DNA from: an uncultured Rikenellaceae bacterium
GTDB lineage: Bacteria; Bacteroidota; Bacteroidia; Bacteroidales; Rikenellaceae
NCBI GenBank assembly: GCA_944414825.1
Contig: CALYBN010000081.1
Location: 1-34,481 of the forward strand
DNA length: 34,481 nucleotides
Direction: 5' to 3'
Positions 7,940-15,881 of this stretch are shown here, piece after piece (positions within the stretch are counted from its first letter, which is position 1; each line of letters starts with the position of its first letter). A model generated the notes under the pieces. That model saw only the letters and a program-made list of their open reading frames with translations. It was not told where the DNA came from and searched no databases. Made by a program: the position numbers and the translations under genes.

Positions 7940-8971
7940 TTACTGTTTGAAACCGGGTGCGGTGAGTGTAATGTCGCTGCCATCCGGGGTCACAAGCACG
8001 GCCCCGCTTTGCTCGGAGGTGATGTGTCCGATAATGTCGATCCCGCCGATGCCTGCGACCCGATCCTGCAGAGCCAACGGAACCGTGAACAGCAATTCAT
8101 GATCGTCGCCACCGTTCAGGGCCGCCACAACCGGATCGGCATGCAGCTCTTCGGCCATAGCATAGGTTTCCCGTGCGATCGGCAACCGATCGAGGTAGAT
8201 CCGGGCCCCGCACTTCGAACTCCGGCACAGTTGCAACAGGTCGGAAGCCAATCCGTCGGTCAGGTCGATCATGGAGGTCGGTACAATCTCCGCCTCGCGT
8301 AGCGAATCAATAATATCCAACCGGGCCGACGGTTTCAATTGGCGGCGTAACAAATATTCATACCCCTCGAACTTGGGATGCGGATCAGGATGGCCTTCAA
8401 AGGCGCGTTTTTCCCGCTCCAACAGGTGGAGTCCCATATAAGCCGCACCCAGATCACCCGTCAGACAGATCAGATCATGCAGCTGAGCTCCGCTCCGGTA
8501 GGCAATCTGTTTCTTCGGCACCCGGCCCACCACCGAGAAGCTCAACACCAGCCCATTGACCGAAGCCGACGTATCGCCTCCCACCAGATCGACCCCATAC
8601 TCCCGGCAGGCCGCCCGGACACCCTCGTAGAGTTCCTCCAGCTGCTCGACCCCCAGTTTGGCCGATACCCCCAGCGACAGGGTCAACTGCTCCGGCCGGC
8701 CGTTCATGGCCAGGATATCGCCGATGGCCACCACGACCGCCTTGAATCCGAGGTGCTTCAACGGAAAATAGACCAGATCGAAGTGAATCCCCTCCAGCAG
8801 AAGGTCGGTCGAGAGCAGCAGAAAATCCTCCCCGCCGGTATCAATCACCGCCGCATCGTCTCCAACACCGAAGACAGTATGTTGGTTCACCGAGTGGAAA
8901 TTGGCCGTCAGGCGATCAATCAGGCCGAACTGCCCGAGTTCCGATATTTCAGTTCGTTTTTTATCTCCCAT
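7940..8971 (-). CDS. thiL: Thiamine-monophosphate kinase
   Basis: Encodes 343 residues. ThiL phosphorylates thiamine monophosphate to the active cofactor thiamine diphosphate using ATP. Motifs in order are F-G-V-G-D-D-A-A-V-I near residue 34, the S-T-D-L-L-L-E-G-I-H-F Mg-binding segment, A-I-G-D-I-L-A-M-N-G, V-G-G-D-T-S-A-S, I-D-L-T-D-G-L-A-S-D and N-G-G-D-D-H-E-L-L-F. The length is typical. No other thiamine genes are nearby. It is divergent from adk, with which it shares an intergenic region holding both promoters. The 120 bases between it and the PLD-like gene show no convincing terminator. Confidence 0.95.
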   Translation of the reverse strand: MGDKKRTEISELGQFGLIDRLTANFHSVNQHTVFGVGDDAAVIDTGGEDFLLLSTDLLLEGIHFDLVYFPLKHLGFKAVVVAIGDILAMNGRPEQLTLSLGVSAKLGVEQLEELYEGVRAACREYGVDLVGGDTSASVNGLVLSFSVVGRVPKKQIAYRSGAQLHDLICLTGDLGAAYMGLHLLEREKRAFEGHPDPHPKFEGYEYLLRRQLKPSARLDIIDSLREAEIVPTSMIDLTDGLASDLLQLCRSSKCGARIYLDRLPIARETYAMAEELHADPVVAALNGGDDHELLFTVPLALQDRVAGIGGIDIIGHITSEQSGAVLVTPDGSDITLTAPGFKQ

Positions 8972-8995
8972 ATTTTTATCCGTTAAATATCCTTA

Positions 8996-9025
8996 CAAAG
9001 GTAAATTATCTTTTGTTTTGGCAAA
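8996..9025 (-). promoter_or_regulatory. thiL promoter
   Basis: A minus-strand -33 TTTG (9022-9025), an 18-base spacer and a -7 TACCTTTG (8996-9003). Its -33 side overlaps the adk promoter on the other strand, so the two divergent genes share polymerase-binding space. Confidence 0.75.
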
Positions 9026-9042
9026 AATAATCCTTAATTTCG
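9011..9042 (+). promoter_or_regulatory. adk promoter
   Basis: TTTTG (9011-9015), a 19-base spacer and TAATTTCG (9035-9042), which is one base off TAnnTTTG. The leader to the ATG at 9076 is about 25 bases and A/T-rich. Confidence 0.6.
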
Positions 9043-9075
9043 CGCTTCGGTAGAGTTAATTAAAAAATTTTAAAA

Positions 9076-9654
9076 ATGCTCAATATCGTACTGTTCGGCC
9101 CTCCGGGGGCCGGGAAAGGAACCCAGGCAGACAAACTGGTGGCAAAATATGGCCTGAACCACATCTCCACCGGCGAAGTCATCCGGGAAGAGATCAAAAA
9201 TAATACCCCTCTGGGGCAAAGCGTCAAAGACTACATCGAACGCGGCGAATTGGCTCCCGACGAGTTGGTGATCAACATGATTGCCGAATATGTCAAAAAA
9301 TGCGGCGAATGTGCCGGCCATATCTACGACGGATTCCCCCGCACCACGCATCAGGCCGAGGAGTTTGACAAGATCATGAAGCAGAACGGCTTTTCGGTCG
9401 ACCTGATGTTGTCGCTCGAGGTGCCGGACGAGGAGTTGATCAAACGTCTGCTGTTGCGCGGCAAAGACAGCGGCCGGGCCGATGACTGCAACGAGGGCGT
9501 CATCCGCAACCGGATCGAGGTCTACAAGGCCCAGACAGCCATCGTAGCCGATTTCTACGACAAGCAGAACAAACACGTAGCGATCAATGGCATCGGAACG
9601 ATCGACGAAATTTTCGATCGTCTGTGCCAGGAGATCGACCGAATCAAAAAATAG
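9076..9654 (+). CDS. adk: Adenylate kinase
   Basis: Encodes 192 residues. It converts AMP plus ATP to two ADP in the cytosol. The P-loop is GPPGAGKGT at residues 8-16. The AMP-binding parts are I-S-T-G-E-V-I-R near residue 31 and D-G-F-P-R-T-T-H-Q-A near residue 86. The LID region is short: R-L-L-L-R-G-K-D-S-G-R-A-D-D leads straight into N-R-I-E-V-Y, without the inserted, often zinc-binding, LID of long bacterial forms. This short-LID form is usual in Bacteroidota. The gene is monocistronic, with its own promoter and a hairpin terminator at 9687-9728. Confidence 0.97.
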   Translation: MLNIVLFGPPGAGKGTQADKLVAKYGLNHISTGEVIREEIKNNTPLGQSVKDYIERGELAPDELVINMIAEYVKKCGECAGHIYDGFPRTTHQAEEFDKIMKQNGFSVDLMLSLEVPDEELIKRLLLRGKDSGRADDCNEGVIRNRIEVYKAQTAIVADFYDKQNKHVAINGIGTIDEIFDRLCQEIDRIKK

Positions 9655-9686
9655 ATTCCGGCCCCGGTAAGGACAGGGAAATTACG

Positions 9687-9728
9687 ACGACTTGAGCACG
9701 AATGGACGTTCACACTCAGGTCGTTTTT
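9687..9728 (+). terminator. adk terminator
   Basis: The arms ACGACTTGAG (9687-9696) and CTCAGGTCGT (9715-9724) pair with one T-G wobble. A short GAA/TTC stem sits inside, and a T-run follows. Confidence 0.8.
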
Positions 9729-9882
9729 CGTATCTTCAGCGCAGGGAGTAGCACAACGCACACGCTGCAAGCACTGCCATCGGTCCTTCCCCGGAACAAA
9801 AGCCGGCAAACCCGCCCCACCCCACCTTCACCGCGCCAGGCGCTCCTCCAAAAGAATAAACCGACGAAATGAGGCGGAAACT

Positions 9883-9913
9883 TTTGCAGATATCAAAGAT
9901 TTCCGTATCTTTG
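9883..9913 (+). promoter_or_regulatory. rpsF operon promoter
   Basis: TTTG (9883-9886), exactly 19 bases, then TATCTTTG (9906-9913), a textbook Bacteroidota promoter. The leader to the rpsF ATG is about 35 bases and shows no S6:S18 autoregulatory structure that I can recognise. The preceding stretch from 9729 to 9882 holds nothing else recognisable. Confidence 0.85.
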
Positions 9914-9953
9914 CACCCGCATTTTGCACTAAAAACCAATAAAAATCAATTTT

Positions 9954-10295
9954 ATGAACAATTACGAAACCGTTTTCATTGCCACTCCGGTTCTGTCCGA
10001 TGCACAGGCTCAGGAGCTCTTCGGCAAATTCCAAGGTGTTATCACCGAGAACGGCGGTCAGATTGTGAACAGCGAGGACTGGGGCCTGCGGAAACTGGCC
10101 TACCCGATTCAGAAAAAGACCACCGGTTTTTACTACTTCATCGAGTTCACGGGCGAAGGCAACATCGTCGAAACGCTCGAAACCCAGTACCGCCGCGACG
10201 AACGCGTAATCCGCTTCCTGACCTTCAAACAGGACAAATACGCCGTTGAGTACGCAGCAAAACGCAGGAACAAAATCAGCAAAAAGGAGGAATAA
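9954..10295 (+). CDS. rpsF: 30S ribosomal protein bS6
   Basis: Encodes 113 residues. bS6 sits in the platform of the small subunit and binds 16S rRNA together with bS18. The start [14 protein letters not shown], the G[10 protein letters not shown] block and the F-Y-Y-F-I-E-F strand are characteristic. The C-terminus is Lys/Arg-rich ([12 protein letters not shown]). It is the first gene of an rpsF-rpsR-rplI operon, with rpsR starting three bases after the stop. The promoter lies at 9883-9913. Confidence 0.98.
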   Translation: MNNYETVFIATPVLSDAQAQELFGKFQGVITENGGQIVNSEDWGLRKLAYPIQKKTTGFYYFIEFTGEGNIVETLETQYRRDERVIRFLTFKQDKYAVEYAAKRRNKISKKEE

Positions 10296-10298
10296 ACC

Positions 10299-10571
10299 AT
10301 GACAGCAAACGCACAATCCGAAATCAGATACCTGAACCCTCCTACCGTAGAGGTTAAGAAGAAAAAATACTGCCGTTTCAAAAAGGCAGGCATCAAATAT
10401 GTCGACTACAAGGACGGCGAGTTCCTGAAGAAATTCCTCAACGAGCAGGGTAAGATCCTTCCCCGCCGTCTGACCGGAACCTCGCAGAAGTTCCAGAAAA
10501 AGGTGGCTCAGGCCGTGAAACGCGCCCGCCATCTGGCCATTCTGCCCTTCGTAACCGATTTGATGAAATAA
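10299..10571 (+). CDS. rpsR: 30S ribosomal protein bS18
   Basis: Encodes 90 residues. bS18 pairs with bS6 on the small-subunit platform. Family blocks seen are K-K-K-Y-C-R-F-K, I-x-Y-V-D-Y-K-D, the segment I-L-P-R-R-L-T-G-T and [14 protein letters not shown]. The single Cys in K-Y-C-R is usual in family members without a zinc site. It sits between rpsF (three bases upstream) and rplI (19 bases downstream), the standard order. Confidence 0.98.
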   Translation: MTANAQSEIRYLNPPTVEVKKKKYCRFKKAGIKYVDYKDGEFLKKFLNEQGKILPRRLTGTSQKFQKKVAQAVKRARHLAILPFVTDLMK

Positions 10572-10590
10572 TTTTAAGGAGGAGAAGACA

Positions 10591-11028
10591 ATGGAAGTAA
10601 TTCTTTTGAAAGACGTAGAAAAACTGGGTTACGCCAACGACATCGTCAACGTACGTCCCGGTTACGCCAATAACTACCTCATTCCGCAGGGATATGCCAA
10701 GGCAGCTACCGCCTCCGCAAAGAAAGTATTGGCTGAGACCATCAAACAGCGCGCTCACAAAGAGGCCAAACTCATCGCCGACGCCGAAGCTCTCGCAGCC
10801 AAGATTGCAGAAACCTCGCTGGTGATCACCGCCAAAGCCGAGGAAGGCAAAATTTTCGGTTCAGTTACCTCGTCGAACATCGCCGAAGCTCTCGCAGCCA
10901 AAGGTATCGAGGTGGATCGCAAGAACATCTCGGTAGATGCCGTGAAGACCGTGGGTGAATACGAAGCTGCTATCAAGATCTACAAGGATATCAAAGCAAC
11001 GGCTAAATTCAGCGTCGTAGCCGAATAA
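10591..11028 (+). CDS. rplI: 50S ribosomal protein bL9
   Basis: Encodes 145 residues. bL9 is an elongated two-domain protein at the base of the L1 stalk of the large subunit. The N-terminal domain is intact: M-E-V-I-L-L-K-D-V-E-K-L-G, then V-R-P-G-Y-A-N-N-Y-L-I-P. A long Ala-rich connecting helix covers about residues 40-75. The C-terminal RNA-binding domain has G-K-I-F-G-S-V-T and I-D/E-V-D-R-K-N-I. It closes the ribosomal operon and is followed by a strong terminator. Confidence 0.98.
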   Translation: MEVILLKDVEKLGYANDIVNVRPGYANNYLIPQGYAKAATASAKKVLAETIKQRAHKEAKLIADAEALAAKIAETSLVITAKAEEGKIFGSVTSSNIAEALAAKGIEVDRKNISVDAVKTVGEYEAAIKIYKDIKATAKFSVVAE

Positions 11029-11046
11029 TCGTTAGCCGACAGAATG

Positions 11047-11082
11047 AAAAATCCTCGGGGTTATAATCCCGAGGATTTTTTT
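11047..11082 (+). terminator. Ribosomal operon terminator
   Basis: A perfect stem of about 13 base pairs (11047-11059 with 11068-11080) has an 8-base loop, and a T-run completes it. It begins about 18 bases after the rplI stop. Confidence 0.92.
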
Positions 11083-11172
11083 ATGTCCAAAGTATTGAAA
11101 TCTGACAATATTTTTGTTTATATTCGTATTTAGTTTCGATTTTTGATAAAAAACCATCAATATATGATGATT

Positions 11173-12342
11173 ATGAAAAATCTATTCCTAATCCTGTTAT
11201 GCGGTTCTTTCCTAATGGCAGGAAATGTTGCGGCCCAAAGTTCCGCCGAACCGGCCGAAGCACAAACCAAACGAGGGCCCTATCTGACCAATCGTTTCTT
11301 TGACAACATCTTCATCGGCGTGGGTGGAGGCGTCAACATCTATCATGGAAACAGCGAAAAGGGACGCTCCATCGACCGCATCCTTGCTCCGGCACTCGAC
11401 ATCTCGCTCGGCAAGTGGATCACCCCCAGCGTGGGCGTGCGTCTGCAATATGCCGGACTGAAAGCCAAAGGATGGACCGACTCCCGTAGCGCTTACGCCA
11501 CGGGCACCCCCACGGCCAGCGGAATTTACCACGAAAAGTTCAACGTCTCGAACCTGCATGGCGATTTTCTATGGGACATATCGAATGCCATCGGAGGATA
11601 CAACGCAAAACGAGTGTGGAGTTTCATCCCTTATGTCGGTCTGGGTTGGGGACGCTCCTCGGGTAACGGAACACACGCCAATGAAATCGCAGCAACGGTG
11701 GGCTTATTGAACAACCTCCGGATTTGTGACGCCCTGGACCTGACACTCGAAGCCCGCCATCTGTTCGTTAACGACCGTTTCGATGGCGTGGTGCGCGGTT
11801 CGGCATACGAAGGAATGTGGTCCGTGACGGCTGGCCTGAGTTTCAAATTCAACCGTCGTGGCTTCAAACGCGCTCCGCAGGTAGTAGTGCCGGATTACAC
11901 ACCCTACACCAACAAGATCCAAGCCTTGGAGAACGATCTCGAGGCCAAAGAGAACAAGATCAAGGCACTCAGCGATCAGTTGGCTGCCGCACAAAAGCAA
12001 AAACCAGAAACGGTCACCCAATCTGAGGTCGCCCCGATGGCCATCTTCTTTGAGATCGGCAAGGCCAATCTGACCGACAAGGAGATGATCAACCTGGGTT
12101 ACATAGCTGAGGCAATCAAGAAATCGCCGGACAAAACCTTCAAAGTGGTCGGTTCGGCAGACAAGGCAACCGGCTCAGCCAAACGCAACCAGCAATTGAG
12201 CGAGATGCGGGCACAGGCAGTGTACGATGCTCTGGTGAACAAGTTCGGAGTCAATCCAAAGCAACTGAAAATCGTCGCCAACGGCAGTGAAAAAGAACCA
12301 TTCAGCAAGCCAGTTCTCAATCGAGTCACCATTGTCCGCTAA
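11173..12342 (+). CDS. OmpA-family outer-membrane protein (tandem copy 1)
   Basis: Encodes 389 residues. The start at 11173 gives the signal peptide MKNLFLILLCGSFLMAGNVAA; ATGs at 11164 and 11167 are also in frame. The mature protein has an N-terminal beta-barrel (about residues 30-235), then a heptad-rich coiled-coil linker (Y-T-N-K-I-Q-A-L-E-N-D-L-E-A-K). The C-terminal OmpA-like peptidoglycan-binding domain has F-F-E-I-G-K-A-N-L, G-S-A-D-K-A-T-G-S and N-Q-Q-L-S-E-M-R-A-Q-A-V. It therefore probably links the outer membrane to peptidoglycan. A weak -7-like TAGTTTCG lies at 11131-11138. It is followed by a close paralog behind its own promoter. Confidence 0.92.
   Translation: MKNLFLILLCGSFLMAGNVAAQSSAEPAEAQTKRGPYLTNRFFDNIFIGVGGGVNIYHGNSEKGRSIDRILAPALDISLGKWITPSVGVRLQYAGLKAKGWTDSRSAYATGTPTASGIYHEKFNVSNLHGDFLWDISNAIGGYNAKRVWSFIPYVGLGWGRSSGNGTHANEIAATVGLLNNLRICDALDLTLEARHLFVNDRFDGVVRGSAYEGMWSVTAGLSFKFNRRGFKRAPQVVVPDYTPYTNKIQALENDLEAKENKIKALSDQLAAAQKQKPETVTQSEVAPMAIFFEIGKANLTDKEMINLGYIAEAIKKSPDKTFKVVGSADKATGSAKRNQQLSEMRAQAVYDALVNKFGVNPKQLKIVANGSEKEPFSKPVLNRVTIVR
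12037..12093 (+). repeat. 57-base identical segment, copy 1
   Basis: This stretch of the OmpA domain is identical base for base to 13320-13376, including every third codon position. The codons just downstream differ at many synonymous sites. Confidence 0.9.
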
Positions 12343-12363
12343 AAAATTGTCATAATCAGATAA

Positions 12364-12400
12364 AAAAATATCCTCAGAGGTATCATCTGAGGATATTTTT
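12364..12400 (+). terminator. Terminator of OmpA copy 1
   Basis: A perfect 15-base stem (12364-12378 with 12386-12400) has a 7-base loop. The T-tract continues directly into the -7 box of the next gene. Confidence 0.9.
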
Positions 12401-12402
12401 TT

Positions 12403-12410
12403 TATCTTTA
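12403..12410 (+). promoter_or_regulatory. -7-like box for OmpA copy 2
   Basis: TATCTTTA differs from TAnnTTTG only in its last base. The expected transcription start falls near the in-frame ATG at 12414, which favours the ATG at 12444 as the real start. Confidence 0.5.
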
Positions 12411-12443
12411 CAAATGTATAAACAGACCAAATTTCGTATAATT

Positions 12444-13625
12444 ATGAAAAAAGCACTATTTCTTTTAGTTTGTGTCTGTGCCTTAATGGAAGGAGCAGCG
12501 ATAGCCCAAACCAATACTTCTTCCGACTCTTTTGTAAAAGAGGCCCAGACCAAACGCGGTCCTTACCTAACAAACCGCCTCTTCGATAACATTTTCATCG
12601 GAATAGGAGCTGGGGTTAATGTCTATCGGGGAGAAAACGACAGTTATGGTTCCTTTGGGAAGCACCTATCTCCAGCACTCGACATCTCGGTCGGTAAATG
12701 GGTGACCCCCAGCGTAGGACTCCGTCTGCAATACGCCGGACTAAACGCCAAAGGATGGACTAACTATCAGAGTACCTTTGCAAAAGGTACGCCTGACAAT
12801 AACGGTATCTACAAAGAGAAATTCAATGTCATGAATCTTCATGCCGACGTAATGTGGAACCTCTCGAATGCTATCGGCGGCTACCGCGCAGATCGTACGT
12901 GGAGTTTCGTTCCCTATGTTGGCTTTGGTTGGGGCCGCGCTTCAGGCAATGACAATAAGAAGAACGAAATGGTTGCCAACATCGGCTTGTTGAACAATAT
13001 CCGCTTGGGTAACGTAGTTGATCTGACACTGGAGGTCCGCGACATGATCGTAAACCAACGGTTCGACGGAGTCTCGCGTGGTTCGCGTTACGAGGGAATG
13101 TGGTCCGTGACGGCCGGTCTGAGTTTCAAACTCAACCGCCGCGACTTCAAACGCGCCCCGCAGGTAGTAGTGCCGGATTACACGCCCTACACCAACAAGA
13201 TTAAATCGCTGGAAAACGACCTGGAGGCAAAGAACAACAAGATCAAAGAACTCAACGACCAACTGGCTGCCGCACGGAAGCAGAAACCCGAAACGGTTAC
13301 TCAGTTTGAAGTAGCCCCAATGGCCATCTTCTTTGAGATCGGCAAGGCCAATCTGACCGACAAGGAGATGATCAACTTGGGCTACATTGCAGAAGCCATC
13401 AAGAAGTCACCGAACAAGACCTTCAAGGTAGTCGGCTCGGCAGACAAAGCAACCGGCTCTGCCAAACGTAACCAACAGTTGAGCGAAATGCGTGCACAGG
13501 CTGTTTATGATGCTCTGGTGAACAAGTTCGGCGTAAACAAGAACCAGCTCCAGATCGTAGCCAAGGGCAGCAACGACGAACCATTTGACAAACCGGTTCT
13601 CAACCGTGTAACCATCATCGAATAG
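12444..13625 (+). CDS. OmpA-family outer-membrane protein (tandem copy 2)
   Basis: Encodes 393 residues. The start at 12444 matches copy 1 and gives the signal peptide MKKALFLLVCVCALMEGAAIA; the longer frame from 12414 would add residues with no counterpart there. The architecture is the same as copy 1: barrel, P-Y-T-N-K-I-K-S-L-E-N-D-L coiled coil, and OmpA-like domain with N-Q-Q-L-S-E-M-R-A. The barrels differ mainly in predicted loop regions (for example residues about 50-60 and 95-110), while the linker and OmpA domain are nearly the same. This suggests surface loops that diverged on a conserved periplasmic anchor. A nine-G tract and a bidirectional terminator follow. Confidence 0.92.
   Translation: MKKALFLLVCVCALMEGAAIAQTNTSSDSFVKEAQTKRGPYLTNRLFDNIFIGIGAGVNVYRGENDSYGSFGKHLSPALDISVGKWVTPSVGLRLQYAGLNAKGWTNYQSTFAKGTPDNNGIYKEKFNVMNLHADVMWNLSNAIGGYRADRTWSFVPYVGFGWGRASGNDNKKNEMVANIGLLNNIRLGNVVDLTLEVRDMIVNQRFDGVSRGSRYEGMWSVTAGLSFKLNRRDFKRAPQVVVPDYTPYTNKIKSLENDLEAKNNKIKELNDQLAAARKQKPETVTQFEVAPMAIFFEIGKANLTDKEMINLGYIAEAIKKSPNKTFKVVGSADKATGSAKRNQQLSEMRAQAVYDALVNKFGVNKNQLQIVAKGSNDEPFDKPVLNRVTIIE
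13320..13376 (+). repeat. 57-base identical segment, copy 2
   Basis: Identical to 12037-12093 in the neighbouring paralog. Confidence 0.9.
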
Positions 13626-13656
13626 GCGGTCGTAAGGCACGGAGCGAAAGCGGAGA

Positions 13657-13665
13657 GGGGGGGGG
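13657..13665 (+). repeat. Nine-G homopolymer tract
   Basis: An uninterrupted run of nine G lies 32 bases after the stop of OmpA copy 2 and before the terminator, mirroring the tract at 3628-3636. Confidence 0.9.
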
Positions 13666-13721
13666 AAGAAGTTACAAAAGATAGATTCTTCGGAAACAGC
13701 CGATTCGCCACACTACAGATA

Positions 13722-13763
13722 AAAAAAGGAACGATCCCGGATTTTCGGGATCGTTCCTTTTTT
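13722..13763. terminator. Bidirectional terminator between OmpA copy 2 and ybaK
   Basis: The perfect 18-base arms (13722-13739 with 13746-13763) surround a 6-base loop. An A-run on one side and a T-run on the other let it work on both strands of this convergent pair. Confidence 0.92.
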
Positions 13764-13792
13764 ATCTCAGACACACCAAACCGGTTCCCGTC

Positions 13793-14272
13793 TCACAGCA
13801 GATCGCATACCACGGCATGGGTATAGGCAACCAGATCACGGGGAGCAATCCGCAATTGCAGTCCCCGCATGCCGGCACTGACATAGATATGATCAAAATC
13901 CAGACAGGTAGTATGAATATAGGTCGGAAACTCCTTCTTCATGCCGATCGGCGAACATCCACCCCGGATATACCCCGTTGTGGAAAGGAGCTCTTTCATG
14001 TGGAGCATTTCCACACTTTTGTTTCCCGACACCTTGGCCGCCATCTTAAGATTCACCTCCCGATCACCCGGGATCACACAAACAAAGACCCCATTGCGAT
14101 CACCACGCAACACCAGCGTCTTAAAAACCTGTTCAATATTCTCACCCAACTGCTCGGCAACATGGATCGCTGCCAGATTCTCCTCGTCCACCTCATACGA
14201 CACCAATTCATAGGCAATCTTCGCCCGGTCGAGCAGGCGTGCAGCATTTGTCTTTGTAATTTTTGCAGCCAT
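13793..14272 (-). CDS. ybaK: YbaK/EbsC family Cys-tRNA(Pro) deacylase
   Basis: Encodes 159 residues. YbaK-type proteins act in trans to hydrolyse cysteine wrongly attached to tRNA-Pro. Family blocks are N-A-A-R-L-L-D near the start, the E-Q-V-F-K-T-L-V-L segment with the conserved Lys, V-I-P-G-D-R-E-V-N-L, G-Y-I-R-G-G-C-S-P-I-G and the closing R-I-A-P-R-D-L. The start at 14272 (M-A-A-K-I-T-K-T-N-A-A) is chosen because the -7 box at 14300-14307 makes the ATG at 14302 impossible; an ATG at 14284 remains an alternative. The gene lies alone downstream of glyA on the same strand but behind that gene's terminator. Confidence 0.9.
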   Translation of the reverse strand: MAAKITKTNAARLLDRAKIAYELVSYEVDEENLAAIHVAEQLGENIEQVFKTLVLRGDRNGVFVCVIPGDREVNLKMAAKVSGNKSVEMLHMKELLSTTGYIRGGCSPIGMKKEFPTYIHTTCLDFDHIYVSAGMRGLQLRIAPRDLVAYTHAVVCDLL

Positions 14273-14299
14273 CTTACAATTCATTTCGGATATCCGTTG

Positions 14300-14307
14300 C
14301 AAAAGTA
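14300..14307 (-). promoter_or_regulatory. ybaK -7 box
   Basis: Minus-strand TACTTTTG matches TAnnTTTG. The T-run of the glyA terminator (14309-14315) lies one base upstream. Confidence 0.6.
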
Positions 14308-14308
14308 C

Positions 14309-14352
14309 AAAAAAACAGGTGTCGTTCTCTGTTAGTTCCAGGGAACGACACC
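14309..14352 (-). terminator. glyA terminator
   Basis: The 10-base perfect outer arms (14318-14327 and 14343-14352) extend inward by four more pairs, including a wobble. Read on the minus strand, the hairpin is followed by a run of seven T (14309-14315). Confidence 0.9.
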
Positions 14353-14416
14353 CGATTTATTACACATCCGGCATGCACGACCCGCGCGCGGCCGGACTCG
14401 TCTATTCAATCAGTCT

Positions 14417-15697
14417 CTACCAAGCAAAAAGCGGATACTGAGACATCATCGCCTCCACCTCCTTGGCCACGGCTGCAATCACCTCCGAATTCTCCGGATC
14501 GCTCAGCACCCGGTCGATCAGCGCTACGATGGCATCCATCTGATCCTCCTTCAGGCCTCGCGTGGTGATGGCCGGCGTACCGACCCGGATTCCCGACGTC
14601 TGGAACGGCGACCGCGTATCGAACGGCACCATATTCTTGTTGGTCGTGATCTCGGCTGCCACCAGAGCGATCTCGGCCTTCTTACCGGTCAGTTCCGGGA
14701 ATTTCGTACGCAGGTCGATCAGCATCAGATGGTTATCCGTACCTCCCGACACGATCTTATAGCCCCGTTTCACGAAAGCGGCGGCCATTGCCTGTGCATT
14801 CTTGATCACCTGCTTCTGGTACTCCTTATAGGCCGGCGTCAGTGCCTCGCCGAAAGCCACGGCCTTGGCTGCGATCACATGCTCCAGCGGACCTCCCTGC
14901 ACGCCGGGGAATACGGCTGAATTGAGCAGTGCCGACATCTTCTTGATCTCGCCCTTGGGCGTAGTCACACCCCACGGATTGTCGAAGTCACGCCCCATGA
15001 GGATCACACCGCCACGCGGCCCCCGCAGCGTCTTGTGCGTCGTAGAGGTAACGATATGAGCATATTTCACCGGATTGTCGAGCAGTCCGGCAGCGATCAT
15101 ACCCGCCGTATGAGCCATGTCGACCATGAAGAGTGCACCCACCTTGTCGGCAATCTCGCGCATACGTTTGTAATTCCACTCACGGCTATAAGCCGAAGCA
15201 CCGCCAATGATGAGTTTAGGCTTATGCTCTACGGCCAGTTTCTCCATGGCATCGTAGTCGATCATTCCGGTATTCTCATCGAGTTTGTAGCCTACAGCCT
15301 TATAGAACAAACCGGAGAAATTGACGGGCGAACCGTGCGAGAGGTGACCTCCGTGAGCCAAGTCAAGCCCCATGAAGGTATCGCCCGGTTTCAGGACAGC
15401 CGTAAAGACAGCCATATTGGCCTGTGCACCCGAATGGGGCTGCACGTTGGCATATTCCGCACCGTAGATCTCCTTCAGGCGATCGATGGCTAGTTGTTCC
15501 ACCTGGTCAACAATCTGGCAGCCGCCATAGTAACGGGCGCCGGGATAACCCTCGGCATATTTGTTGGTCAACACAGAACCCATCGCTTCCATCACCTGGT
15601 CGCTGACGAAGTTCTCCGAGGCGATCAATTCGATCCCGCGGAGTTGGCGCTGGCGCTCCTGGCCGATCAGGTCGAATATTTTAGTGTCCTTAGTCAT
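14417..15697 (-). CDS. glyA: Serine hydroxymethyltransferase
   Basis: Encodes 426 residues. GlyA is a PLP enzyme that interconverts serine and glycine while loading one-carbon units onto tetrahydrofolate. Visible motifs are [19 protein letters not shown]-x-R-Y-Y-G-G, the cofactor-binding D-M-A-H-T-A-G-M-I and [13 protein letters not shown], whose Lys binds PLP. The open frame runs on upstream to 16345, but that part has no family match and lies opposite fabG. The start M-T-K-D-T-K-I-F at 15697 is therefore used, and family length agrees. A -7-like TACCTTTA lies at 15739-15746. Confidence 0.97.
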   Translation of the reverse strand: MTKDTKIFDLIGQERQRQLRGIELIASENFVSDQVMEAMGSVLTNKYAEGYPGARYYGGCQIVDQVEQLAIDRLKEIYGAEYANVQPHSGAQANMAVFTAVLKPGDTFMGLDLAHGGHLSHGSPVNFSGLFYKAVGYKLDENTGMIDYDAMEKLAVEHKPKLIIGGASAYSREWNYKRMREIADKVGALFMVDMAHTAGMIAAGLLDNPVKYAHIVTSTTHKTLRGPRGGVILMGRDFDNPWGVTTPKGEIKKMSALLNSAVFPGVQGGPLEHVIAAKAVAFGEALTPAYKEYQKQVIKNAQAMAAAFVKRGYKIVSGGTDNHLMLIDLRTKFPELTGKKAEIALVAAEITTNKNMVPFDTRSPFQTSGIRVGTPAITTRGLKEDQMDAIVALIDRVLSDPENSEVIAAVAKEVEAMMSQYPLFAW

Positions 15698-15738
15698 AAT
15701 TGAGTTGGATAAGTTAATTGATTGTGGTTTCGTGAGCG

Positions 15739-15746
15739 TAAAGGTA
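15739..15746 (-). promoter_or_regulatory. Probable glyA -7 box
   Basis: Minus-strand TACCTTTA is one base off TAnnTTTG. The leader would be about 35 bases. No clear -33 element. Confidence 0.4.
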
Positions 15747-15844
15747 TAAAAAAAGTATCGAACCCGAAGCATCTTGCGGAATTTAAAACAACTCTGGCGG
15801 AAATGTATTAATTTTACAGAAGGAGGCGATTCAAAAAAAATTGT

Positions 15845-15852
15845 TATTTTTG
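15845..15852 (+). promoter_or_regulatory. fabG -7 box
   Basis: TATTTTTG matches TAnnTTTG and lies about 30 bases before the ATG at 15882. It is inside the longer open frame starting at 15774, which rules that start out. Confidence 0.6.
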
Positions 15853-15881
15853 CACATTCAAACACTAAAAACCATTTGATA

